Origin: Micrasema longulum
Lineage: Eukaryota; Arthropoda; Insecta; Trichoptera; Brachycentridae
DNA length: 64,000 nt
Reading direction: 5' to 3'
Assembly: GCA_022494885.1 (NCBI GenBank)
Contig: JAGVSM010003544.1
Location: 186,001 to 250,000 of the forward strand
Shown here: positions 33,063 to 46,090 of the stretch, piece after piece
Numbering within the stretch: position 1 is the stretch's first letter
Layout: each line of letters begins with the position of its first letter
The notes under the pieces: model-generated
What the model saw: only the letters and a program-made list of their open reading frames with translations
Told to the model about the DNA's origin: nothing
Databases searched by the model: none
Made by a program: the position numbers and the translations under genes

Positions 33063-35089
33063 TATAAACTTGAAATTCGGCTGGTTACCAAAGAGAGCGA
33101 GTGGTTTTGGACACGGATCCTTATTTTTTTTACCTGCGTTAAATTAATAAAAAAAATTAACAAAACAGCATTGTAAACCCATTTATTTACGCAATTAATA
33201 CTAATACACTACAAGTAAACAAATACGTACATATTTGGCAAATCTGCCTATGCCTGGCCCTACATAAAGCGAAATTATGTACAAGGTCTGCATAGACCTT
33301 GCTGCATTACTTGCTGACTCCCGGACTGTCCTACGTCGGACAGTTAAATTATATAATAGGTACCCATTTTTCTCAAATACTGGAACATTCAATACTGGTA
33401 TATTTTTTATTTATTTCCTTAAATGTTTTGAGGGGGCCTTTAAAATTCGGAAAAGAATTTATTTTACATAAATAATTTCATGCGTTATTTAAAAGTTATT
33501 GTGAGTTCATGTGGATAATATTTAAAACATAATGTTAAAAAATTATTATCTCACATAACAGTACCTAATCGAATTATCGTATTTAAATTAATAATGTTCT
33601 GTTCCCCCAAAAAAGAAAATTCCGCTTTATAATCTTTTCATTTAAAGGTTAATGAGCGCCTTTCATTTCTTAATTAATTCAGCGTTTCTTTGTCTACTCA
33701 ACACGACGCGGTACGCGGGGTAGAAGAAAAGTGGAGGGGGAGGGTGTTTCTGTTCCCTCGGATGGCAAATATACGTAAGCATATAAATTTTGTTAAAATG
33801 TCTTTGGCTCTTAGTCAAATTCGTAAATTAATTAATAAAAAAACTAATATTATCTGTCAAAGCGGCAGTGTTTAAAAAAACATGTGTCTTTTTGTAATGA
33901 CAACGCACACATATGAAAAAGAAACGTTTGAAATGGGAAAGAAAACATCACTATTATCCAGTTTTTATCAAAATTGTTTACCGGTGACTGTGTTTTGTCG
34001 TGACCGACATCGTCAAACAAAGGTAAGCACTGCAGCTACCACAATTAAAGAAGACGTTCTAGTTAAATTATGATGTAATTTAATTAAGTTATTAGTTATA
34101 AACTAACTTTACAAAGCATAAATAATTTAACAGTCGTGTTAACAATTTATAGGCATGTTATTACAAGTGAACGAAATGCCATATTTGTCAATTTTGAGGT
34201 TATAATATAGACCACAGACATAAACAAAGATACGGCTATAAAATCTGCGTTCGCGAATGTGTAGCCGTATAAATATTTTTAAGGGTAAGTTGGTCTTTTT
34301 TTCAATTTTTTTATTCTTCATTCATGAATTCTTTTAATCTATTTTTTGTTTTTATAGATAGTTTACACCTATCACTGATTATTTATTCGCATAACATTGT
34401 TCTTATTTTTTTTATATTGCAAAGAAAAGGAAGTATTCTCAATTATTTTAGTGGCCTTACTTATAAAATAACTATACCCGGTACAATTTATTTACACTCA
34501 GTATAAAAAACATTACTGATAAAAATATTTACTACCCAGAAAAACTATACCTACTGAGCTTATTTCCTCATTTATTTTTTAACTTATCATCAGCATCATT
34601 TTAGCGTAAATCTATGATCAAGCCGCCTGTGTATGTGCAGTTACAAATACTAACATGTTATTTGTATTAGTAACTTTACAAAACAAGCTACACGGTCATA
34701 GAAATAACAAATTACATACCAAAATATGTTATTGATAAAAATGTTGAGACAATTGGATGTATTTAAATTTAAATATCAATTACAAAAAATCTTTTATGTA
34801 TGAATACGGCAAAAAATAAAAAAGATCATTGTTATATTCGCTTAATAAAATTAAGCCGTGAGAAATGAAAAGTTGATGATCATTTCTACACTCATAAACG
34901 ATATTTTACTTTAAAATCTCTGAAAAGATTGCATTTCACATAATTTGTTTGAATTTGACAGATGACAGATTGCAGGTTTATTCTAGTGCTTTACCACGAT
35001 GGACCCAAGTATAAGCGTGGAATAAATAACTATGGTCACTATTGCAGCTTTATATTGAGTATAACTTTATGTGAGGCTTAAGAATTTTC
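33063..35089. other. No gene seen
   Basis: AT-rich. An inverted repeat, actgtcc-tacgtc-ggacagt, lies at 33324-33343. A short G-rich patch lies at 33700-33760. Frames of 60-64 codons carry no domain. Confidence 0.45.
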
Positions 35090-36085
35090 ACTATACCATC
35101 CTTATTCTACCACTATAGCCCTACATGTATTTTATCAATATTATTATTATTAATAACGTATCCAACGCCATTTTCGTAATGTTATCTCTCAAAGGTTATT
35201 TACAAAGTGATTCATAAAAATGTATTATGGATAAATTTAAAATTATCTACTAAGTACAGTTTTTGCTGAGAAGTAATTTACGTTCAAAAAGCATTTTGAC
35301 AGTGGAATTGCGTTCAATTTTCTACGTTCATAATTTCCGTCAATTTATTCATATTTTTAAATTCATTGCAATTCGTTTAATCAGGTAAAATAGAAAAATT
35401 TATATCTGAACGTCAAAAAATAATGATGTACCCACCATTTGAACAGTTCCGATGTTATAATAGCTTCAAATAATATGTCTAAACAGAAGATCCCGATGCA
35501 GGCGCCGGGTATTGCAGTACCTACGAGGGGCGAATGCTCCTTCTAATCGATTATTTGCAATTCACCATATTTTTTTGACATCAAAAGTAATGTTTTATTT
35601 TACAGTATTATTAGGAAAAAACACATCACCAAAAAAATTATAACTTTTCTTGGGTAGGTAAATTTATATCATATTCCTTTATTCCATACAGCGACTAGTT
35701 ACGCCTCTGTTGACCAAAAATATTACTACTGGATTACATGAGATAACTCTGCTGACGAAAAAACACTTATTTTAATACGTCTTAAACCTAAAATTTTAGA
35801 ACCTTGTTCGAAAAATTACACTTAAGATTACAGTAAAAGCTTGCAGCTTTCATTAATGCAATTTAGTATTTCAATACTTTTTCATAAGAGCTAGTATTCT
35901 TTAAAATACATCAATTTGACTAACGACAGTTTAAGGAAGGTGACAATATACGCACTTGTTATGCGTGAGAAAGAGATAACGAATATATTTTGTATGTCTT
36001 AACACGGAAGTTACAATAATACTTGATCATACTTATGTTTCGGTGGTTTGACAGTAAATTTGCTTTAAAATAAATTGATATTTTA
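35090..36085 (+). repeat. Unknown interspersed repeat, copy 1
   Basis: Parallels 36805-37385 in the same orientation. Shared blocks are ccactatag..c.tgtattttatca (35112), the 35525-35605 block (atttgcaattcaccatattt and ttttgacatc-aaagtaat), and the 35870-36085 block (agagataac-aatat and tacggtggttt type phrases). Copy 1 has about 265 bp (35606-35869) that copy 2 lacks. No ORF. Class unknown. Confidence 0.65.
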
Positions 36086-36567
36086 ATATTTTTAATCAAA
36101 ACGAATTGATATTTAAATCCATAATATTAGTGTATTATTATAAATCGTTTAGTGGGTTTTAAAAAACCAAGATTCGCTAATTGTTTTTTAATTGTAATTC
36201 GTTTTTGTGCATACGATGACAGTTGAATATTGTAGGTTATTCTTCAGTATCCATTTAAACTATAAAAATTAAGTTTGAGTCATGATAACAACGTAAGTAG
36301 CGAATAGTGTTTAGAATAAATATATATGAAGAATTATAAGATGTATAACTTATGTCGTTTTGTGAATAATAATGTGATATAAAAGTCGATGAAACAATGA
36401 TTCTTAAAACGTAATTCATGTTTTGTTTGGTGAACTATCATACTTGGTAACGAATACTTTTAAATTATTTAGTTTTTATCTCATTTATAAAGAAATAGTG
36501 ATTTATTTCAAGACAAATTATAATAGTTAGACTTAAACAAAATGCACCGGTACGCTAATTACTTTTT

Positions 36568-36657
36568 TGGCACTTGGTTTAAAAAACGGAATAGTAGCGC
36601 AAATAAGTCGTACCTTTTTAATGACGAAGGCAAGGGTTCAAGTCCTTAGGGGTTCCA
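36568..36657 (+). other. tRNA-like relic with good B box
   Basis: Contains ggttcaagtcc (36634-36644), a full match to the tRNA B-box consensus, 60-70 bp after a poor A-box-like tggcacttgg. No cloverleaf can be folded convincingly. It may be an old SINE head. Confidence 0.3.
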
Positions 36658-36804
36658 ATTTTTTTTTGCAATTACGTTTTCTTTATTGTATTCTTTTTGA
36701 TCAAATGTGTGTGCTACATTAGAAAATATTTTTACTGAAACTATTAGCCGCTGGAGCCATTTGTTATGGATTATTTATCAAATATAAAATAGACTTTTTT
36801 TTAT

Positions 36805-37385
36805 ATGCCATACTACCGCTATAGACATTTTATCAGAATTTTCGTAGCTTACCAATTTAAAAACTCACCGTTCGTACTGGTACCTACCACAATCCCCTCG
36901 AGCCTTTTCTCCGAGCATCGATATGAGCAATACAATATCAGCACTTCAAACGCGAGTTTATCGAATTGCAGATGATGATCTACGGGCAAAATACACACTG
37001 GATAGCGGAGAATAGAACAAACTAACGGAGTCCATTGATAATCTAAACTCCACTCTCAAGGAATATACAAAAAAACCTATCATTCTACCAGGGGCAAGCT
37101 CTCCTAATAATCAATTATTTGCAGCTTACTATATTTTTTGACATCGAAAGTAATATTTTATATTCTTCAACACTTCTTTATAAGGGCTATTATCCTTTAA
37201 AATAAAACTGCTTCACTTGAGACAGTGCAAGTGAGATAGTATTATACGCACCCGTATAATGTGAAAAGGAGATAACAAATATGTGTACGAGTATATAACA
37301 TAGGAGTTATATAAAGATAATACTTTACTCCTGTACGGTGGTTTATAAGTTAATTTGTTGTAAAATACACAATATTGTACACAAA
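36805..37385 (+). repeat. Unknown interspersed repeat, copy 2
   Basis: The shorter partner of 35090-36085. Here the two conserved blocks (37089-37165 and 37167-37385) are contiguous, so the additional 265 bp in copy 1 is either an insertion there or a deletion here. Confidence 0.65.
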
Positions 37386-39468
37386 TTCTGAATTTTCCCA
37401 TAAAAATGTCATTCTAACGGCATATTGAAGATCTTAATTAAGGCAAGGTGTAGAGTTCATATGAATTTAAGCATCAAATTTAAGTGTGTGTTGTGTTTAT
37501 TGTATTTATTTAATCCTCGAAATTTCGATTTTTAAAATTGAAAGATTTAGGCGACAGTAATTATTATAATTCTATTTTTTATTTCTATTTTCTATTTTCC
37601 GTGTTTTGGCCAGTTTTCGACAATTTCGACAATTCGCCATCTTTTGTTTCTAAGTGGCCATTCTCCCCCTCAGTCGAGTCCTTCTCCACACAAAACTACG
37701 GACTACCGAGTACGGAGTGTGGACCTCTCTGCAACTAATGTATTCATAGCGCCTATTTAAATATCGATCGAGGTTAAGTTTAGTCAGTTGTTTTGGGATT
37801 GCGTACGCCGAGCTGTAAGTAAATATTTGATTCGATGTAATACCCGACTTTCGTTAAACTCTTTCTTCCATCGGGTCTGTCGCTTCCGTCTGATTGGATC
37901 ACATCAGTGGCTGAAGCAAAAGAACGGGGTTAATAATTTAATGATGCCCGAAGAAGAATTCCTCACCCCCGTCATACCCCTCTTCTACTGTGGCTCCGCG
38001 ATGGGGCATATAAACAGTCTTCGTCACAGTCGCGTATAACAGGTTTATAAAAACCGGTTTACGATCGAGACATTGCGACGGCACCTGCGTGCCCTCCCTA
38101 CCGCGCTCTTCACTCTGGGCCCCTTTCGTCAACCTCACTCTTCCGCCATTCTCCCGACGCGTCCCGACGCCGACTTTGATGTTCTGTAGTATGACTTCGA
38201 TAATACTAATACTGTACTAAAAGTCTTCGTACATTAAAAACAAATCACCTCAATATATAAATTTACGTTTGAAAATGATTTCGAATGTAGTTGTTCTACC
38301 GAACCACCGATATTCTCGCTGCCGGACAATTTACATGCGTTGAGATTTACTCGGCGTTGAGATTTCAGGCCCAACCGTAAATTAATATTAAAATTAATTA
38401 AAACCGTTCGTAGTGTCAGAAGTTACGCACATTATGGTTTGTAATCTTGTTTCAAATGGACGGCGATAATATTCTCTCACACGGAGTAGCGTCACGAGGA
38501 GGGCGGGGGGAGGGGACGGGGACACTGGGGTCGGCTGAAGTATTCAACTTGCCGAACCGAGTGAGGAATCACTTGTATAGAATTAGTGAAATAACACCTT
38601 CATCTTCCCTAGATTACTTAACTCATCGTGCAGCGCTACTTCTGAAATGAGAGTATATTCAGCGGCGACTCGATAATGTCCCCGTAATAACACAAACAGT
38701 AGAGCGTTGTTAAGCGCGTAAGCGGTTGCAGCAGTCCGCCCCCCTCTCCCCGCCGGGAGCCGACCCGGGGGGTTATTTAATAAACTCCCAGGTTATTGAG
38801 TTTTCAGTACTGAAAACTTTTCAGAAATATGAAAGTTTCCGCGACACACCGAAGATGGAGTACCGCGAGGGGCGGCCCTCGCCCTGGGTCCTGGGTCCCG
38901 GGGCCCGGGTACGAGGTACTCGCTACTGGGACATGGCTCCTTGTGAGTTGGGAGGGGGATGGAGCGAGGAACACGCTTTAATACTTTGTGTTGAGCACCA
39001 ATCATCGACTTTATTTACGCGTGGTTTTTCATTTTTTAAAAAGAGCCGCGTTATTTTTAATAATATACTCAATAAAAATAAAAACGCCAATGTTAAAGGG
39101 ATTCATCAAACTTTTTTATTCTTTTGCATCAACGTGGACTGTTTAAAAGGCGGAACATGATTTAAAAACATTCGATAAAATATTTAAAAATGTAAAAAAT
39201 GAAATATAAATACATGTAATAAGTTATAATAAAAAAATGAATACATAAACATATGAAACTTGGTATTGGTGACTTTCAAGCAAATAAATACATCGATATA
39301 ATTTTAAAAAAAAAGTTACATATGTTATTTAAAAAAAAAAACATAAAATGAAAATTTAATTATTCGGCAAAGTCAATTCACATTAAAATGTTGAGATTGA
39401 TATTATGGACCCCATGCTGACACTTACCTTACGTGAAGCATCAAAACATAAAATAAAGCATAAAGATT
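37386..39468. other. GC-rich pocket, possible unique regulatory or exon DNA
   Basis: From about 37640 to 39000 GC content and CpG rise well above the surroundings (38100-38165 cccgacgcgtcccgacgccg; 38505-38520; 38735-38770 and 38865-38915). Frames 38447-38650 and 38726-39160 cover parts. The latter reaches a gtgagt donor-like site at 38943 after REGRPSPWVLGPGARVRGTR. No protein domain is recognised, so a promoter/5' exon region is only a possibility. Confidence 0.3.
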
Positions 39469-39770
39469 AACAAATCACAACAGGGATGGAGAATACCTTA
39501 AATAAAGGAATATGGAAGTTTAGGCATTTACAGGGCTTATGACCTGTCATTGGCTGCACTTAAACCAGCAGGGGCTTATGACTCGTTACAGGGCTTATGA
39601 TTTGTGATTTGTGATTTTGTGATTTGTGGCTTATGATGATGAATTACAGGGCTTACGACTCGTCATTGGCTGGTTTAAGTGCAGCCAATGACAGGTCATA
39701 AGCCCTGTAAATGCTTAGACTTCCATATTCCCTTATTTAAAGTATTCTCCATCCCTGTTGTAATTTGTTG
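39469..39770. mobile_element. Fold-back/MITE-like element, copy 2
   Basis: Arms of about 90-100 bp start AACAAATCACAACAGGGATG and end with the complementary CATCCCTGTTGTAATTTGTT. Inner arm parts share taggcatttacagggctta with copy 1 at 3053. The middle has extra tttgtgatttgtgatttg repeats and two more partial cagggcttatga units. No coding capacity. Confidence 0.88.
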
Positions 39771-39924
39771 ATATAATGACTCCCGAGGGTGAGTACATTC
39801 TAATTTCAAATGCAAAGAATAATCCGAAGGTAAAGACAATAGAATGTACTCTCCTCACCTTAAGGTTTGTTTCTGCATACGGGTATAATACCCGTATGCA
39901 GAGATTAGTATGTATTAGTCTCGA

Positions 39925-40560
39925 CTGTCCTTATCTCGTTTTAGAAGATTGTATTTAATATTTTTCTGATATTCTCGTATGTGTCCATGTTTACTACATT
40001 TTTTTTCAAGATTTAGTTTTTCGTCTACAATTACATCAGTAGCTAATTCATGACTTAACTTTAAGGATTCTAGTTTAAAGAGTTCAGTCACATTTAATTG
40101 CTTAGTTTGTTTAAATAGTTCTTCTTTAGTTGCTGTTAGATAGGGGAGGTCATATACTAACTTTGATATTTTATTTTGCTGTCTTTGTGGTCTGTTTAAG
40201 TCATTTTGATGTCCTGTTCCCTATAGTAGTTGCATATAAAATATTTTAGTTTTTTCATAGGCTTCATACATTAGTTTTTTTTAGTTTTTGGAACAAAGTT
40301 TTTGATTTTAAAATAAAGTCGCCACTTTCAAAATTTAATTGTTGATACGAATTGTCTATGTCAATTGTTTGTCTATTGTTAGTCCTAAGCATTTAACATG
40401 TTCAATTTCAGTAAGTCGTTCGTCATTCATGTGAGCATCTACGTAATGATATTTTTTTTCTAGATTCAAAATAGATATTATTGCCTTTTTTTTCATTTAG
40501 TGTAAGTAAGCTTGTGTTTGAGTTTGTATTTGTAGAATAATATTTGTATCCTTATTTTAC
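39925..40560 (-). mobile_element. L-L LINE post-RT fragment
   Basis: The minus strand near 40465-40375 reads KYHYVDAHMNDERLTEIEHV and KCLGLTIDKQLT. Near 40187-39925 it is open without stops: PQRQQNKISKLVYDLPYLTA, TKEELFKQTKQLNVTELFKL, ESLKLSHELATDVIVDEKLN and HGHIREYQ, ending in a stop. The LGLTIDKQLTW and later IYDLPYLTPTKELFK-like blocks are typical of the C-terminal part of CR1-like ORF2. RT palm and 5' parts are absent. This coding remnant would be missed by an ATG-based search. Confidence 0.7.
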
Positions 40561-42835
40561 CACTATGCCTATTCGTAACTTAATACCAGGTTTATGAGGC
40601 CATAATACATTAAAGCAACGCAAGTTCTAGCAATATACCTAGAATAATATTGTTGATAAATTATGTACATGTATAAGTCTCGAAAATATCAAAGATTGAA
40701 CGAGCTACATTCGCATATAAATTATGCGTCTCTTGATTGATAGAAGCGAGCGGAATTTGTGGAGATGAATTATTATGGATGGGAACTTTTATTTAACTTT
40801 TTGCTTCTACGCAAACTGGATAAAGTTTAAATTGAGTCTTTAGATACGTAGTTTTTTTATTTCTTTGAAAACACTTTTTATAACATTCTTTTTTTATAAA
40901 TTTGTATACACAACTTTAATTTTCTGTCGACTCGTCGCTTCCCGTCGACGGGTTTCGAGGTTTCTACTTCACTATCATTTTATATTTAGCTAGCTTACAA
41001 CCACATCATAGGGAGTTATGACTGAGATTTTTACTTTAATACTAAATAAATATTATTAGTTCAGTTATAACTTATTCTAGCTAAGCCCACTAAATAATCA
41101 AAATAGGTCGGCGCTTAACTGAAAGTAAATATTTTGACATTTTAAAAAGCATGAAATGTCAAATTATAAAGTTTAAAACGTTTTTGATTTTCAGGATATT
41201 TTTACTTATAACTATTAAAGTCATGGTTACAAGAGTTTATCAACGCTTAAAAGTTCACGAATTAGGTGACTGAAAACCAACAATATCTGTAATCATCATA
41301 AAAGAACTATCGAGTTATAAGTAGGTAGTATTAATATTATCAAACGACTCGACGGTTGAAAAAAAATTAAGTAAACGTTTTTCCTAATTCAACTTTTCTA
41401 CGGTAAAACCAAGTAACAGGATTTGCGAAAAAAAACCCATTTTGGTAATGACAATGAACGCAGAATGAAATGAAATCATTAATACAACACAAGAAGTAAA
41501 GCATCATCATCATGCAACTCCTATTACTGCACTGCATTATTTAACTCTCTTTTTTTAAAAACTTTTTTTCTCTTTGATATATTTTGTTGCCCTTTAATAA
41601 TAAGGAATATTTTTGTGTTTTTAAAAAAAAATACCATATAATCTTTCACAGAATATTTAATTTTTACTTTCGTATATTATACAAAAAATATTATAACTGT
41701 CCATTATTTATTATTGGAGCAAAAATTCATTTACATTTTCTTGTATACCCACGAACAGGCCTTGCCTTTGTGGGATTTTTTTGTTTACTATTTTAACTAC
41801 TAATTTATATTTCATTGTTTTTTGATTATGCTTCTTTTTTTGAATACTTTGTTTTACCTCTTATATTTATTGTAAAAAAAACAAACAAAAAAAAATAAAA
41901 ATTCGTTCTATGTTTAATACCCCTGCAATTTTATAACTTATTAATTTTTATGTACCCAAAAGGACAATTCAGCAAACCTACCAATATTGTGGCAACAATC
42001 TTCGACTTTATATGGTAAAAATGCAGTCATCAATAGACTACGCTCTAGACAAAAGTACCAAAACGTTGGTGACTCATTGCATGTTAAGTTTATTACATAC
42101 AGGACGGCCCTTCTCCTGTATTTCGTGGGTAGAAGAAGCTTGTACCTAATGGTACTATTTAATTTTTTTTTTTGTAATTTAGTATTCTTCGAAATTGTTT
42201 AAATTTCTGAACTAATGTTTTTTTCCCTTTCTTGATTTTATTTATAAGTAAAACCTTAGAATATATATATCTTAGAGTCCGTACTATTCCAAAGTTTGTA
42301 AGAATTTTTAAAAAGGGGGCGTGGTCATTTGTTAAGTGAAGACGTTTTTCGTTTCCAGGTGTTTATAAAACAGGGTTGTCACAAATGCACGACTTAGGCG
42401 ATTTTTTACAGAGATTGGTAGGGTAGGAAGTACAATAAAAACGTTTATTTTAATTTAGTAACAAGTTTACTAAAAACATTTTTAAAACATTAAAGTAAGC
42501 AATAATAAACATTATAAATGACATTGTTGAGTACATAAATAAATTTTATAAACAAATATGCATTTACATATAATAAACAAGTAAAACTGCAATAAAGTAA
42601 ATTTATTGAGTTTAAAAATTAACCAATTTGTTAAAATATTGGCTAACTTTGACGGCAGGTTGTAACTCACATCTTTAAAAACTGGTTAAGCGGGGTCTCC
42701 AATTCCAAAATATTTTCCGAATTCGTAGTTTGATTTGAAAACTGAAAACAGTAATTTGCATTATTTTTTTATTTAAACTTGCATCTTTGGATAGAGTGAA
42801 GATACCACTTCCAATTTGGTGATTTGGAGAAATCA
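40561..42835. other. No gene seen
   Basis: AT-rich. Frames 41584-41796 and 41987-42202 (70-71 codons) lack domains and have low-complexity composition. No repeat partner was found. Confidence 0.45.
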
Positions 42836-42892
42836 CGCCGTTTCACCGAAGAAGTAGGCAGAGAGGATAGAACACCATATCACTCTGTCTTT
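42836..42892 (-). mobile_element. L-A LINE, extreme 3' end, fourth copy
   Basis: The phrase gtaggcagagaggatagaac with flanking cgccgtttcaccg is the reverse complement of the L-A terminus at 23216-23262 and 27412-27460. Only about 55 bp remain. Confidence 0.75.
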
Positions 42893-44164
42893 CTTTCAGG
42901 TCGTCGAGTTTGCGTGTCTTAAACATTTGAAGAAATATTTGGATTGAAACGATTGAAAAAAAAGATTTAAATCACATAAATCCAATGTATAAGGTATTTG
43001 AATTACACAGAAACGAATGCTATAATAATTGCTCAAATTATAGTACAAAAATAGTGGTGCATTTATGTTGAAAACTACCAAAAAACGTATTAATTTGAAA
43101 ATGTATAATATTTGATAAATACCTGTGATAACTAAAGCGTTTTCTTCCTTTTCCAGTTCTATTTGAACATCCTTTCATGGCACAAGTCGGCATAATAAAT
43201 GTTGATGTAATTAGCACTAAATACGTTAAACAATCATCAAAATACCGACAGAGCGTTTGACAGTTCGAAACAATACTGGCCGCCTACGTAAAAAATGAGC
43301 ATCGTTAAATTCTAAAATCGACTACAAAACAAAAAATGAGGACCGTACCCACAGATTTTTTTTGTCTCCCTTTCTCTCATTTAGAATATATGAATGAAAA
43401 AAATGAGTCCGCTATAACCGGCAACATGCATTGGATTGGTAAAATGTTTTGTTATCCCTCTATATATGTTTATACGCTAAGAGTAAAACATAGTTCTCTT
43501 TATCAATTTTTATATCAGCATTTATTTATTTATAGTTACCCAAGTAGTAGTATTAATTACTCATACATAAATATGTTTTTAATATTTTTTTCGTTTAGTG
43601 TTTTTCAAAATTGTTTTAATTTCGTAATTAAAATGTTTTAATTTATTAGTTTTTTTTTACAGGTTCAAAATATTTCAATGACCATATATTTTTTTTAATC
43701 AAATTAAAAAAAAACTGGTCGTATAATTTTTAATATAGGTATTTTTTTTTTCTTTTTTCATTTGTAAATAACTGTTTGGTATTAATTTGTTTAAATTACT
43801 ATTTTTTACATATTATTTCACGTTTACGTTTGTGTTTTATTGTATATGCATTAAAATGTAATGTCCCGTTTATTACAATAAATAAAATAATAATATTTTT
43901 AGCTTCCGTCTTCATTTAAATAACAGTTATCTCAGTAAATTTATTAATTATAGTTTTAAAAGTCTGACTACATTTTAATTAAACATTAAATAATTGATTT
44001 TTTGGCTTATGACGTTCCACTTCATTTATTTTTAAGCCATATAAGCTAATCGGAAAAATAATAATCAGATGATTATTATTTTTCCAAAAAAGGTCTTTTA
44101 TTTTTGGTAAAATACGGCTTAGGACAGACGAGTATTAGGGTTGTAAAGACTTTATATTGCCTTT
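42893..44164. other. No gene seen
   Basis: AT-rich. A 101-codon frame (43336-43641) is rich in Phe, Tyr and Ser with no recognised domain; it is most likely chance in T-rich DNA. Confidence 0.45.
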
Positions 44165-44347
44165 TTTGCACCACAATAGGTCAGCGACCGAATTACAGTG
44201 GTGAATTACATCACAGAACACCCAAGCTTGTTCTCAAGACTCAAGATTTTTCTAAATTACATTTATTTTTTGTGTTCTCACCGGGAATCAAACCCGGAAC
44301 CTTCCATGTGTGAGTCAAGCGTCTTGACCACAACACTACAGAGGCCA
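44165..44347 (-). mobile_element. tRNA-derived SINE, copy S1
   Basis: Read on the minus strand: ggcctctgtagtgttgtggt (A box tagtgttgtgg), then ccgggtttgattcccggtga (B box ggtttgattcc). Then comes a body of about 100 bp with aaatgtaatttagaaaaatc, cttgggtgttctgtgatgta and ccactgtaattcggtcgctg. Head plus body recur in S2-S6. The head most resembles a tRNA-Val type gene (gtagtgtagtggtta), but it lacks a clean acceptor stem, so it is a SINE and not a working tRNA gene. Confidence 0.85.
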
Positions 44348-44737
44348 CTAATACTGTAATCTACGTTCCTTATAAAATTTATACTGCCAGATTGTACAAA
44401 AATTGGCATTTTTTCGAGAAAATGTGTTCGACGTTGGTTAAATAATACCAAATTCAGCCCTTCGGGCCTTAGTTTTCTTGATAAGGATATCGGGCGCTGT
44501 GAAATTTCACCCCTTTGAGCATCGAAATTTATTTCATGCCATTTGGAGCAATCTAAATGTACCACAACTTGGTTCTCATGTTCTAATGGTGAGTTATTTA
44601 TGGTCTCCAAAATTGAAATATTTGTGTAAATCATAAATTTTTCTTTTAAAACAAAATTACAAAAAGCATAATCAGTCACCTTGAATAATGCTACTAAAAC
44701 CCCATAAAGTTTATGGACATAATATGTTAAATGTTTC

Positions 44738-44872
44738 GGTGGCCTTTGTGGTGTTGTAGTTAAGACGCATGACTCACAAACGGTAGGTTCCTGGTTCGAT
44801 TCCCGGTGCGAACACAAAAATTAAATGTGATTTTTCTCAAACCTAAGTGTACTGTGCTGTAAATCAAAGTGT
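44738..44872 (+). mobile_element. tRNA-derived SINE, copy S2
   Basis: Starts ggtggcctttgtggtgttgt, B box ggttcgattcccggtg at 44793-44808, then a body aaattaaatgtgatttttct and tgtactgtgctgtaaatca like the other copies. Its head points outward, opposite to S3. Confidence 0.85.
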
Positions 44873-45102
44873 GAAAAAATCTGTCTACCTACCGAATGTC
44901 ATCAAAATTCTACCGATCATTTAACATTTCCATTTTTTCCACAGATTTAAGAAAAATATTTTTTCGTCCCTAAAATAGACAATCCACAAATAAATTATTA
45001 AACCAAATACTCACTCTTTTCGGTTTTTTATGTCTATTCTTTCTATCTCTTTTCTTATTTTTAATATTATAACTATTTGATTTTTTAATATTACACCACA
45101 AC

Positions 45103-45247
45103 AGGCCAGGAGGCCGAAGCACAATGGTGAATTAGAGCACAGTATACCCAGGCTTGAGAAAAATCACACTTTTAATTTTTGTATTCTCACCCCGGAACTT
45201 TCCGTGCGTAAGTCAAGCGTCTTAACCACAACACCATGGTGGCCTCC
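45103..45247 (-). mobile_element. tRNA-derived SINE, copy S3
   Basis: Same head and body as S1 in the same (minus) orientation. The B-box half is shortened (ggaac.ttccgtgcgtaagt is seen on the plus strand). The body contains the shared aggccaggaggccgaagcac at its distal end. Confidence 0.82.
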
Positions 45248-46090
45248 AATTATGTTATTTATATTTATTATGCCTTTATATCTGTACTTCAGAGGCAGAC
45301 GGATGCAATTCCAGAATTTGATGAAATGACGTTTTGATTTTCGTATCCAGTTTATGATCATGTACATTGACTTTGAAGAAATCGAAGTCTTATAATGAAA
45401 GAACCAGCGTATTAAGATACCAAAAATACAAATAAATGCCATATAAATGATCCGAAATAACTTAGAATAAGTAAATTATTTAGGCTCTTGTTGAACGTTA
45501 GACGTTTGGAGTTGCATCCGTCTGCCTCTGATTACTTATCATTCGGTCATAATACATATATTGATTTGTTGTTATTGGTAAATAGTCATTCCCGATTTTT
45601 TTCAAAGTTGATGAATTGAAAATATTACACTTCTCTTCATAATTTCATAGTTTCTATTTTATAAAATGAAAAGTCAGCAGATCACGCAATAATAAAGAAA
45701 AAAAATTATCGTAAGTATTTTCTGCTCAAATTTGTTACCCTATTTTATTAAAATCAAGCTTAAAATTATGATAAACGTAAAAATTTAAAAACAAACAAAG
45801 GAAAAAATGTGCAATTTTGGAGTTGAAATCAACCATATTAGAACAAATAATAACAAAAATAGACCACACATACCTTGTTTGTTTTTACTTACAAAATCAA
45901 ATACTATTTATGTTTAAATATGACCACGGTTCACAGAAAACAAAAGTCGTAAACAAACTAACACAAAGTAAACAGGAAATCACAGCGCGTTGACGGATTT
46001 TTCGATTTTATACTTATTAAAAACGCAATTTAATGGTATAAAATGAAATTTGAACCGCTATTTAAGGTGCATAAATATAACCTACAAATA

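Noticed and set aside
38726..39160. 144-codon ORF as a confirmed gene
   Set aside because: No domain, abrupt composition change after 39000, and no splice partner identified; kept only as part of the GC-rich pocket.
44281..44347. Functional tRNA gene
   Set aside because: A and B boxes are present, but the acceptor stem does not pair and a conserved SINE body is attached; the same unit occurs six times.
44278..44817. 179-codon minus-strand ORF
   Set aside because: It runs through two tRNA-like SINE heads and the composite repeat, and has no domain; an accidental frame.
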